Source: an uncultured Pelagibacteraceae bacterium
Lineage (GTDB): Bacteria; Pseudomonadota; Alphaproteobacteria; Pelagibacterales; Pelagibacteraceae
Length of the DNA stretch: 64,000 nt
Direction: 5' to 3'
Assembly (NCBI GenBank): GCA_902521075.1
Contig: CABYQM010000003.1
Location: 1-64,000, forward strand
The translations under genes and the position numbers were made by a program. Of the stretch, positions 54,967-64,000 are shown one piece after another; position 1 is the stretch's first letter; every line of letters begins with the position of its first letter. Below the pieces are notes generated by a model that ran no database searches, was not told where the DNA came from, and was given only the letters and a program-made list of their open reading frames with translations.

Positions 54967-55665
54967 ATGAGCAATATTAGAATATTTTATCCAGAAAAAT
55001 TATCAATTAATTTAGAAACTAATTTAACTAAGTCTCAGTCACATTATTTATTGAAAGTAATGAGGATTAAACAAGGAGAGACCTTTTCAGTTTTTAATAA
55101 ATCTGGAGAATGGAAGTCAATTGTAACTGAAATTTCAAAAAGCAGCTTAAATTTCAAGGTTGTTGAACAGTTGAGACAAAAAGTTAAAGAGCAAGAAATT
55201 TGGTTAGCCTTCTCACCCATTAAATCAAATTACTTTAACTTCATGATACAAAAATCAACTGAGCTTGGAGTAACAAAATTTGTACCAATTATTTCTGAAA
55301 GGACAATTGTTAGAAAAGTAAATAATGAGAGATTAAATAAAATAATTATAGAATCGTGTGAGCAAAGTAATAGAATAAGTATACCTTCAATTGAAAAACC
55401 TCAATCATTAGATAAATTCCTGTCTAACAATTTAGATATCAACTTAATTTTTGGAGATTTAAATACAAATAATAAAAAAATTAAAATTTCTAATTCAAAA
55501 CCAAATTGTCTTTTAATTGGTCCTGAAGGGGATTATTCAGCCGGTGAAATTAAAAAGATTCTAAACTTTAAAGGGTCTCAATCGATAAAACTAAGTGATA
55601 ACATTTTAAGGTCTGAAACTGCGGTTATATCCGCGTTATCTTTGATCAATTATTTGCAAAATTGA
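54967..55665 (+). CDS. rsmE: 16S rRNA (uracil1498-N3)-methyltransferase
   Basis: This 232-residue SPOUT-class methyltransferase has a PUA-like N-terminal part (about 1-70, KSQSHYLLKVMRIKQGE). The C-terminal knot has QKSTELGVTKFVPIISERT, LLIGPEGDYSAGEI and LRSETAVISAL, all RsmE signatures. It methylates U1498 of 16S rRNA. The ctaC transcript begins just after its stop. Confidence 0.95.
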   Translation: MSNIRIFYPEKLSINLETNLTKSQSHYLLKVMRIKQGETFSVFNKSGEWKSIVTEISKSSLNFKVVEQLRQKVKEQEIWLAFSPIKSNYFNFMIQKSTELGVTKFVPIISERTIVRKVNNERLNKIIIESCEQSNRISIPSIEKPQSLDKFLSNNLDINLIFGDLNTNNKKIKISNSKPNCLLIGPEGDYSAGEIKKILNFKGSQSIKLSDNILRSETAVISALSLINYLQN

Positions 55666-55669
55666 TAAA

Positions 55670-55700
55670 TTGTCGCGAATTCTCTAGTATTTTTTATAAT
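55670..55700 (+). promoter_or_regulatory. Candidate promoter of the cytochrome oxidase cluster
   Basis: Perfect -10 TATAAT at 55695-55700 with a weak -35 candidate TTGTCG at 55670-55675 (19-bp spacing). It lies in the 59-bp gap between the rsmE stop and the ctaC ATG at 55725. The -35 match is poor. Confidence 0.4.
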
Positions 55701-55724
55701 ATTTTCGATCTATATAGAAAACAA

Positions 55725-58174
<2,450 letters not shown>

Positions 58175-58200
58175 TAACGTCTTAAGATATAAAAATTAAA

Positions 58201-59109
58201 ATGGCTACGACGTATTCTAAAGTAAAAAAATCATATTACGAACTAGGTATTATTCCTGAATTATTAAAGTTAATGAAACCAAGAGTAATGTCTCTTGTTA
58301 TTTTCACTTGTGCAGTTGGTCTGTTAACAGCTCCTACTTCAGTTTCATTTCAACAATCAGTGATTGGGATATTAATTGTAGCCTTTGGTGCTGGAGCAGC
58401 AGGAGCACTTAACATGTGGTATGAAGCTGACTTAGACAAACTAATGTCTAGAACGTGCTTACGTCCAATTCCAAGAGGAAAGCTGAACAGAAACCAAGCA
58501 TTATATTTTGGAACATCTCTGTCAGTTATTTCAGTTGTAAGCTTATACTTTGTTACAAATGCTTTATCAGCATTTCTATTATTGTTTACGATATTATTTT
58601 ACGTATTTGTTTATACAATTTGGTTAAAAAGAAAAACCCCACAAAATATTGTTATAGGTGGAGCATCAGGAGCTTTACCACCAGTAATTGGATGGGCAAT
58701 AGCAACAAATTCTATTTCATTGGAGTCGATTGCTTTTTTTTTAATAATTTTCTTTTGGACACCATCACACTTTTGGGCATTAAGCTTGTACAAAGCTGAT
58801 GATTATAAAAAAGCAGGTATTCCAATGCTCCCAGTAACTAATGGAATTCAGGATACTAAAAAGAATATTCTAATTTATTCTTTGTTAATGATACCTACAA
58901 TTGTTTTCCCATATTACATTGGATTTGTCGGTGAAGTATTCTTAACACTTAGCTTGCTACTTACATTTTATTATAATTTAATTTGTTTCCAGCTTTACAA
59001 TTATAAAGTTGGAAAATTTAATATAAAGAAAGCTAGACATATTTTCAGTTATTCAATTATTTACTTATTTTTAATATTTGTTTTTTTCTTAGTGGATAAA
59101 GTTTTATGA
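58201..59109 (+). CDS. ctaB: Protoheme IX farnesyltransferase
   Basis: This 302-residue UbiA-fold membrane enzyme converts heme B to heme O for the aa3 oxidase. The Asp-rich motif NMWYEADLDKLMSRTCLRPIPRG is intact, and WTPSHFWALSLYKADDYKKAGIPMLP is the second conserved loop. About nine helices are seen. Its stop overlaps the start of a 41-codon ORF (ATGA), which overlaps ctaG the same way. Confidence 0.96.
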   Translation: MATTYSKVKKSYYELGIIPELLKLMKPRVMSLVIFTCAVGLLTAPTSVSFQQSVIGILIVAFGAGAAGALNMWYEADLDKLMSRTCLRPIPRGKLNRNQALYFGTSLSVISVVSLYFVTNALSAFLLLFTILFYVFVYTIWLKRKTPQNIVIGGASGALPPVIGWAIATNSISLESIAFFLIIFFWTPSHFWALSLYKADDYKKAGIPMLPVTNGIQDTKKNILIYSLLMIPTIVFPYYIGFVGEVFLTLSLLLTFYYNLICFQLYNYKVGKFNIKKARHIFSYSIIYLFLIFVFFLVDKVL

Positions 59110-59231
59110 TAGTCAAAGATCAAAAATTAAAAAAGAAAAATTTATGGACAGCAGTTGGCTTGGTTGCATTTATAGTTTTCTTATTCATTTTCACACTATT
59201 TAATATTGGAGTATTTGAAAGACCTCTATGA
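59106..59231 (+). CDS. 41-residue single-helix protein in the cta cluster (CoxF-like position)
   Basis: Not in the ORF track. ATG at 59106 overlaps the ctaB stop and its TGA overlaps the ctaG ATG, both as ATGA. Translation: a basic N-terminus (VKDQKLKKKN), then one TM helix (LWTAVGLVAFIVFLFIFTLFNIGVF) and a short ERPL tail. Alphaproteobacterial cta clusters often carry a small TM protein (CoxF or similar) exactly between ctaB and ctaG. The precise coupling on both sides makes it very likely real. Its role in oxidase assembly is inferred. Confidence 0.8.
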   Translation: MIVKDQKLKKKNLWTAVGLVAFIVFLFIFTLFNIGVFERPL

Positions 59232-59776
59232 TTAAAAAAAATACTTTAACTCCACTAATTCTTGCAGGAATTTTTGTCTTTATGTTGGGATTGTCTTTTG
59301 CAGCTGTACCTTTGTATGATTTATTTTGTAGAGTAACTGGCTTTGGCGGAACAACACAAATATCGAAAGAGGCTCCTGATATAGTTTTAGATAAAAAAAT
59401 AAATGTAAGATTAGATACCAACGTTAACAGTGCTCTTGATTGGAATTTTGATGTTGATCAAAAGACAATGGATGTTCAGCCAGGCAAGGTATACAGAATT
59501 AAATTTGAAGTAGAAAACACGGGAGATGAAATTTCATCTGCTGTAGCTACATATAATGTTTCTCCATCATCATTTGGAGCATATTTTAATAAATTAGGAT
59601 GTTTTTGCTTTGAAAAACAAACATTAGATCCAGGGGAAAAGGCAAGTTACACCCTAGTTTTTTACCTAGATCCAGAATTAGTAAATGATCCAAAAACATC
59701 TAGAGTTGAGGATGTTACTATGTCATATACTTTTTTCTCATCTGAATATTATAAAAACGAAAAAAAAGAGAGTTAA
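59228..59776 (+). CDS. ctaG: Cytochrome c oxidase assembly protein CtaG/Cox11
   Basis: This 182-residue membrane-anchored copper chaperone delivers Cu to the CuB site of subunit I. It has one N-terminal TM helix (about 7-27), then a periplasmic immunoglobulin-like domain with the conserved VPLYDLFCRVTGFGGT and the copper-binding KLGCFCFEKQ. The length is typical. The ATG overlaps the upstream small ORF and ctaE starts 5 bp later. Confidence 0.96.
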   Translation: MIKKNTLTPLILAGIFVFMLGLSFAAVPLYDLFCRVTGFGGTTQISKEAPDIVLDKKINVRLDTNVNSALDWNFDVDQKTMDVQPGKVYRIKFEVENTGDEISSAVATYNVSPSSFGAYFNKLGCFCFEKQTLDPGEKASYTLVFYLDPELVNDPKTSRVEDVTMSYTFFSSEYYKNEKKES

Positions 59777-59781
59777 GATAA

Positions 59782-60573
59782 ATGTCTGCATCAGGTCAAA
59801 AACATGATTATCATTTAGTTGACCCTAGTCCTTGGCCTTTAGCCACATCTATAGCAACACTAATTACAGCTGTTGGATCTGTTTATTATTTTCATAGTAA
59901 AGTTATGTGGGCAATGGTTTTAGGTTTTTTACTTATAATTTATTGTGCCTTCATGTGGTTCAGAGATGTTGTAATCGAAGCTGAGCACAAAGGTCATCAT
60001 ACACCTGTTGTTCAAATTCATCATAGATATGGAATGACATTATTTATTGCTTCTGAAGTAATGTTTTTTGTTGCATGGTTTTGGGCATACTTTGATGCAA
60101 GTTTATTTCCAAATGAATTCATGGGAAATGTATGGCCACCAAAAGATATTGAAACTTTTGATCCATGGGACATTCCACTTATAAATACACTTGTCCTACT
60201 TTTATCTGGTACAACAGTAACTTGGGCACACCATTCTTTGTTAGAGGATGATAGAAAAGGATTTATAAATGGTCTAATCTGTACAGTAGTTTTAGGAGCA
60301 TTCTTTACGTTATTGCAAATATATGAATACCAACACGCCACATTTAGTTTTTCGGGTCATATTTATGGAGCTACATTCTATATGGCCACTGGTTTTCATG
60401 GTTTCCATGTTTTAATCGGAACTATTTTCTTAGCGGTTTGCTTATGGAGAGGTAAATTAGGACATTTTACTAAAGAACATCACTTTGGTTTTGAGGCCGC
60501 TGCTTGGTACTGGCACTTTGTTGATGTTGTCTGGTTGTTCTTATTTGCAGCTATTTACATTTGGGGAAGTTAA
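59782..60573 (+). CDS. ctaE: Cytochrome c oxidase subunit III
   Basis: This 263-residue seven-helix subunit stabilises proton uptake by subunit I. It has conserved DPSPWPLATSIA near the start, GMTLFIASEVMFFVAWFWAYFDASL, GFHGFHVLIGTIFL and the final AAWYWHFVDVVWLFLFAAIYIWG. It is coupled to ctaG upstream and to SURF1 downstream (6 bp). Confidence 0.97.
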   Translation: MSASGQKHDYHLVDPSPWPLATSIATLITAVGSVYYFHSKVMWAMVLGFLLIIYCAFMWFRDVVIEAEHKGHHTPVVQIHHRYGMTLFIASEVMFFVAWFWAYFDASLFPNEFMGNVWPPKDIETFDPWDIPLINTLVLLLSGTTVTWAHHSLLEDDRKGFINGLICTVVLGAFFTLLQIYEYQHATFSFSGHIYGATFYMATGFHGFHVLIGTIFLAVCLWRGKLGHFTKEHHFGFEAAAWYWHFVDVVWLFLFAAIYIWGS

Positions 60574-60579
60574 TAGTTC

Positions 60580-61233
60580 TTGAAAAATAAGTTATCTTTT
60601 TCAATTTTTGTATACTTTTTTATTTTAGTTTTTTTGGCATTAGGTACTTGGCAAATTATAAGACTAAATTGGAAGCTAGATTTAATAAATTCAATTGACC
60701 AATCTTTAAAAAGTGATCCAGTAGAATTTAATGGAAGTAATCCTATTAACTTTAAAAAAATCAAATTTGAAGGAATACTAGATAATTCAAAAATAATTTA
60801 TCTATATTCCTTAAATGAAAAAGGAGAGCCAGGATTTGATATTATAAATCCAGTAAGTATTAACAACAAAAGCTATTTAATAAATCGAGGTTGGGTTCCA
60901 AGAGACCTTAAATATAAAAAGTATGTTTCAAATGAAAGTAAATTCGAGGGAGTTTTAAAATTAAAAAGCAAATTTAATTATTTTAAGCCGGATAATGACG
61001 TTAATAAGAATTACTGGTTCACCCTAAAAGATGAAGATTTATTGACTTATACAGGCAAAGAATTTTCTCCATTTATTATCAACAATATTAGCAAGCAGGA
61101 AGGAATTTATCCTAAGTCAAAACAAATAGGAGCCAATATTTCAAACAACCACTTAAAGTATGCTCTTACATGGTTTTCATTAGCTGTTTCTATTTTTTTA
61201 ATATATTTATATTTTAGAAAAAAAAATTACTGA
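60580..61233 (+). CDS. SURF1-family oxidase biogenesis protein
   Basis: TTG start gives 217 residues. Two TM helices lie at the ends (about 5-22 and 195-212) with a periplasmic loop between, the SURF1 topology. Marks are LGTWQIIRLNWKLDLI, GEPGFDIINPV and INRGWVPRDLK. It helps heme a insertion into the oxidase. Context in the cta cluster supports this. The stop shares one base with the thrC start. Confidence 0.93.
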   Translation: MKNKLSFSIFVYFFILVFLALGTWQIIRLNWKLDLINSIDQSLKSDPVEFNGSNPINFKKIKFEGILDNSKIIYLYSLNEKGEPGFDIINPVSINNKSYLINRGWVPRDLKYKKYVSNESKFEGVLKLKSKFNYFKPDNDVNKNYWFTLKDEDLLTYTGKEFSPFIINNISKQEGIYPKSKQIGANISNNHLKYALTWFSLAVSIFLIYLYFRKKNY

Positions 61234-62606
61234 TGGAATATATAAGCACTAGAAATAATTCAGATCATTTTTCATTTAAAAACGTATTTCTGAAAGGTTT
61301 AGCTGATGATGGAGGTCTTTTTGTACCTAAGTCAATCAAACCATTTAGTAAAGATGAATTCAACAAACTGAGTGGTCTTAATTACAATGAATTAGCAGCC
61401 GAAGTAATTTTCCCATTTATTGGTGATTTTATGACTAAAGAAGAGTTGACTTCCATAGTATCAAAATCTTACTCAAATTTTAGAGCAAAGGATGTTGTAA
61501 AAATCTCTGATTTAGGAAATTTAAAAGTTTTAGAACTATATCACGGCCCAACACTTGCTTTTAAAGATATTGCAATGCAATTAATAGGAAATTTTTATCA
61601 ATTTCATTTAGCAAATGAGCAAAAAAAAATTAACATTATTGTAGCAACTTCAGGAGATACAGGTGCAGCTGCTATTGATGCTTTAAAAGGCAAAAAGAAT
61701 TTAAATGTTTTTGTATTACATCCAAATAACAGGATTTCACCAGTACAAAGAAGACTTATGACAATCCATGAAGAGAAAAATGTATTCAATATTGCTATCG
61801 AGGGGAACTTTGATGACTGTCAAAATCTAGTTAAAGCAATGTTTAATGATGAAAAATTTTCTAGCTCAATAAATATGTCAGGTGTTAATTCAATAAATTG
61901 GGCAAGAATTGTTGCTCAAGCTGTTTATTATTTTTATGCTTATTTTAAAATAGGAAAGGAGCAGCCACTGTCTTTTTCTGTGCCGACTGGAAATTTTGGA
62001 GATATTTATGCTGGTTATCTAGCAAAAAAACTTGGTCTTCCAATTGATAAACTTATTGTAGCTACTAATAAAAATGACATCCTTCATAGAGCAATTTCTG
62101 GTGGGGACTATACTCAAAAGAAAGTTGAGGAAACAAATACTCCTAGCATGGATATCCAGATAGCAAGTAACTTTGAGAGACTTTTATACGATGTAAAAGA
62201 CTGTAATTCAGAAGTTACAAAAGATGTAATGGATAAAATAAAAAATAATACTTATCAAATCGATAATAGTGATTTAGATGAAATAAAAAATAATTTCACA
62301 TCTGAAATGTTAGATGAAAACGAAACTATCCAAATGATAAAAGATATAAATGAAGAATATAATGTTGTGGTGGATCCACATACTGCAGTTGGAATTGGTG
62401 CTGCAAGAAAACTTGGACTAGAAGAAAATTGCGTTGTTTTATCTACAGCACACCCATGTAAATTTCCAAAAGCAATAAAGGATGCAATCTCAAAAACTGA
62501 GAAATTACCAGATAGTCTTAAATATGTTTATGATAGAGATGAAAAATTTGAAGTTATATCAAATGATTTAAATAAAGTTAAAGAATACGTAATAAACTCA
62601 ATATGA
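61233..62606 (+). CDS. thrC: Threonine synthase
   Basis: This 457-residue PLP enzyme makes threonine from O-phosphohomoserine. The PLP Lys111 is in GPTLAFKDIAMQ. SGDTGAAAIDALKGK binds the cofactor phosphate, and SVPTGNFGDIYAGYLAKK and VVDPHTAVGIGAARK are further type-2 ThrC blocks. Downstream of thrC many alphaproteobacteria have an M16 peptidase; here a peroxiredoxin and an acyltransferase follow instead. Confidence 0.96.
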   Translation: MEYISTRNNSDHFSFKNVFLKGLADDGGLFVPKSIKPFSKDEFNKLSGLNYNELAAEVIFPFIGDFMTKEELTSIVSKSYSNFRAKDVVKISDLGNLKVLELYHGPTLAFKDIAMQLIGNFYQFHLANEQKKINIIVATSGDTGAAAIDALKGKKNLNVFVLHPNNRISPVQRRLMTIHEEKNVFNIAIEGNFDDCQNLVKAMFNDEKFSSSINMSGVNSINWARIVAQAVYYFYAYFKIGKEQPLSFSVPTGNFGDIYAGYLAKKLGLPIDKLIVATNKNDILHRAISGGDYTQKKVEETNTPSMDIQIASNFERLLYDVKDCNSEVTKDVMDKIKNNTYQIDNSDLDEIKNNFTSEMLDENETIQMIKDINEEYNVVVDPHTAVGIGAARKLGLEENCVVLSTAHPCKFPKAIKDAISKTEKLPDSLKYVYDRDEKFEVISNDLNKVKEYVINSI

Positions 62607-63088
62607 AATTAAAAATAAAAGATCAAATCCCAGATATAGAAATTTTTCATCTATTAGATGGTGAGCCACAAACTAGTAAAATTAGAGATATTTTAGGAAA
62701 TGGTAAAGTTGTTTTATTCGGATTGCCTGGTGCTTTTACTTCTACTTGTTCAAAACTCCATCTTCCTGGATATGTTGCTAATGCCGATAAAATAAAAGCT
62801 AAAGGAATTAAGAATATATTTTGTTTATCTGTAAATGATCCTTTTGTTATGAATGCTTGGGGAGAAGCAAATAATGCAGCTGGTAAAATAACAATGCTAT
62901 CTGATCCATATTTATTTTTTACAAAAGCAATTGGTGCAGAAGTAGATAGAAATTCAAAAGGAATGGGTATTAGATCAAATCGGTATGTAATGCTTATTGA
63001 AAATTTAAAAGTAGTGAATATCAGGGTAGAAAAAGAGACCAAACAATGCAATTTGTCTTCTGCAGATAGAATTTTAAATATTTTGTGA
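62603..63088 (+). CDS. Prx5-type peroxiredoxin
   Basis: This 161-residue thiol peroxidase has the peroxidatic Cys49 in LPGAFTSTCSKLHLPGY (family PGAFTPTCS-x-x-H-L-P). VNDPFVMNAWG and the GMGIRSNRYVMLI strand are Prx5/AhpE-like. It reduces H2O2 and alkyl peroxides with thioredoxin or glutathione systems. It overlaps thrC by 4 bp and the next gene starts at GTG overlapping its stop (GTGA). Confidence 0.93.
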   Translation: MKLKIKDQIPDIEIFHLLDGEPQTSKIRDILGNGKVVLFGLPGAFTSTCSKLHLPGYVANADKIKAKGIKNIFCLSVNDPFVMNAWGEANNAAGKITMLSDPYLFFTKAIGAEVDRNSKGMGIRSNRYVMLIENLKVVNIRVEKETKQCNLSSADRILNIL

Positions 63089-64000
63089 AACTTTTATATC
63101 GTCCAGAAATAGATGGTTTAAGAGCGATTGCTGTTCTTGCAGTCATTCTCTATCATGCTCAAATTACTGTTTTAGGCCATCAACCATTCCAAGGTGGATT
63201 TATCGGAGTTGATATATTTTTTGTTATCTCTGGTTATTTAATCACATCAATAATTTATAAAGAATTAATTGCCTCAAGTTCTTTTTCATTTAAATATTTT
63301 TACGAAAGAAGAATAAGACGAATACTTCCAATTTATCTTTTTATTGGATTTGTTACTATTTTATTATGCTATCTAATTCTCCCACATAAATTATTCAATT
63401 TTAACTTTTCATCATTCGTTTCTTCATTATTTTTTGTATCAAATTATTTTTTTTATAATGAAGCACTGCAATATAGTGCTTTAGGCAATACTGATATATT
63501 TTTACTTCATACTTGGTCGCTTTCAGTTGAGGAACAGTTTTACTTAATTTTTCCAATTTTATTTTTATTCATATTTAAAAAATTTAATTATAAATATTTT
63601 TTTATATCATTATTTATTTTTGGATTGATGGTGTCTATATATTTCTCGTTAACTAAACCTAACTTCTCTTTTTATTCATTACCTACAAGATTTTTTGAAC
63701 TTTTACTTGGTTCACTGGTATGTTTTTATGAAAAAGATATTAAAGAAAGATTTAACCAATACTCTAAATTATTCTGTTTTGTGGGATTTTTTTTAATTAT
63801 TTTTTCAATATTACTTTTTTCTCATGAAACATTGCATCCATCTCATCTAACCTTAATACCTTTATTTGGTACAATTTTAATAATCATTTTTTCTAATAAT
63901 AACGATTATTTAATTAAAATTATTTCAAGTAAAGTTATAGTTTTTATTGGGTTAATTTCTTATTCACTTTACCTTTGGCATTATCCAATTTTTCTTACAG
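63085..64000 (+). CDS. OafA/YrhL-type membrane acyltransferase, N-terminal part (runs off window)
   Basis: Not in the ORF track because no stop lies in the window. GTG at 63085 (GTGA overlap with the peroxiredoxin stop) opens at least 305 codons. It starts KLLYRPEIDGLRAIAVLAV, the R-x-x-E-I-x-G-L-R-A start of the acyltransferase-3 family, with FQGGFIGVDIFFVISGYLIT, YERRIRRILPIYL and LHTWSLSVEEQFYLIFP next. At least seven hydrophobic helices are visible, ending near LISYSLYLWHYPIFLT. Such enzymes O-acetylate or acylate surface polysaccharide. The target is unknown. Confidence 0.9.
   Translation, partial: MKLLYRPEIDGLRAIAVLAVILYHAQITVLGHQPFQGGFIGVDIFFVISGYLITSIIYKELIASSSFSFKYFYERRIRRILPIYLFIGFVTILLCYLILPHKLFNFNFSSFVSSLFFVSNYFFYNEALQYSALGNTDIFLLHTWSLSVEEQFYLIFPILFLFIFKKFNYKYFFISLFIFGLMVSIYFSLTKPNFSFYSLPTRFFELLLGSLVCFYEKDIKERFNQYSKLFCFVGFFLIIFSILLFSHETLHPSHLTLIPLFGTILIIIFSNNNDYLIKIISSKVIVFIGLISYSLYLWHYPIFLT

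Noticed and set aside
55662-55724. Extended start for ctaC
   Set aside because: Would put 21 non-hydrophobic residues before a normal signal peptide and remove the promoter gap.
62647-63051. 134-aa minus-strand ORF
   Set aside because: Lies wholly antisense within the peroxiredoxin gene, which has clear family motifs.
63461-63484. Inverted repeat AGCACTGCAATATAGTGCT near the right edge
   Set aside because: Falls inside the acyltransferase coding sequence with no T-run; most likely chance.

Overview
The window looks like chromosome of a SAR11-clade alphaproteobacterium (Pelagibacterales, Candidatus Pelagibacter-like). The reasons are very low GC, extreme packing (no gene-free gap reaches 200 bp), many convergent genes whose stop codons overlap, and an alphaproteobacterial gene set: ATP synthase zeta subunit, DUF2093, DUF3035, a ScfR-type regulator beside isocitrate lyase, and the order ctaC-ctaD-ctaB-(small ORF)-ctaG-ctaE-SURF1-thrC. 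All family names come from reading the translations by eye; no search was run. I see no rRNA, tRNA, CRISPR, IS element, integrase or prophage gene.

Layout. 1-1.2 kb: end of an AmgK-like sugar kinase and a MurU-like nucleotidyltransferase (amino-sugar / peptidoglycan recycling). 1.2-3.5 kb: gpmA, ATPase zeta subunit, a secreted SNase-like nuclease and an SLT-like lipoprotein. 3.5-8.9 kb (minus): msrA-sseA-RND adaptor-RND permease as one tight operon. 8.9-11 kb: EamA exporter, AlkA glycosylase, two tandem DUF1330 proteins. 11-16.3 kb: a purine-type phosphoribosyltransferase facing a BMP/NupOPQ-type nucleoside ABC transporter operon. 16.4-20 kb: a lipoprotein, hsp20 (RpoH-type promoter plus a ROSE-like leader), oligopeptidase B and a membrane J-domain protein. 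20-24 kb: GT9 glycosyltransferase, a DapA-family aldolase, cyclopropane fatty acid synthase and an unusual Lys-rich coiled-coil protein. 24-28 kb: TPR protein, ScfR-like regulator, a 53-codon small ORF and isocitrate lyase, with phased octamer repeats between the divergent units. 28-34 kb: DjlA-like protein, DCC-family protein, tldD-pmbA and several small membrane proteins. 34-38 kb: typA, groEL, groES (RpoH-type promoter). 38-46 kb: HAD hydrolase-ribF-ileS-lspA-DUF3035-pgi, then rsmD and purD. 46-52 kb: DUF2093 and a coupled lipid A/Kdo operon ubiA-msbA-waaA-lpxK-lpxL. 52-55.7 kb: DUF2721, Qor, pirin, haloacid dehalogenase, rsmE. 55.7-61.2 kb: aa3 cytochrome c oxidase cluster. 61.2-64 kb: thrC, peroxiredoxin, and an OafA-type acyltransferase running off the right edge.

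Most of the window is core metabolism. The signals most worth a second look are regulatory or small-scale: the hsp20 promoter/leader that suggests double heat control, the 9-bp-phased repeats and small ORF at the glyoxylate-shunt locus, the Lys-rich coiled-coil gene with A11-A12 runs in its coding sequence, and an RND adaptor that lacks the usual alpha-helical hairpin. I did not find a clearly new multi-gene system.
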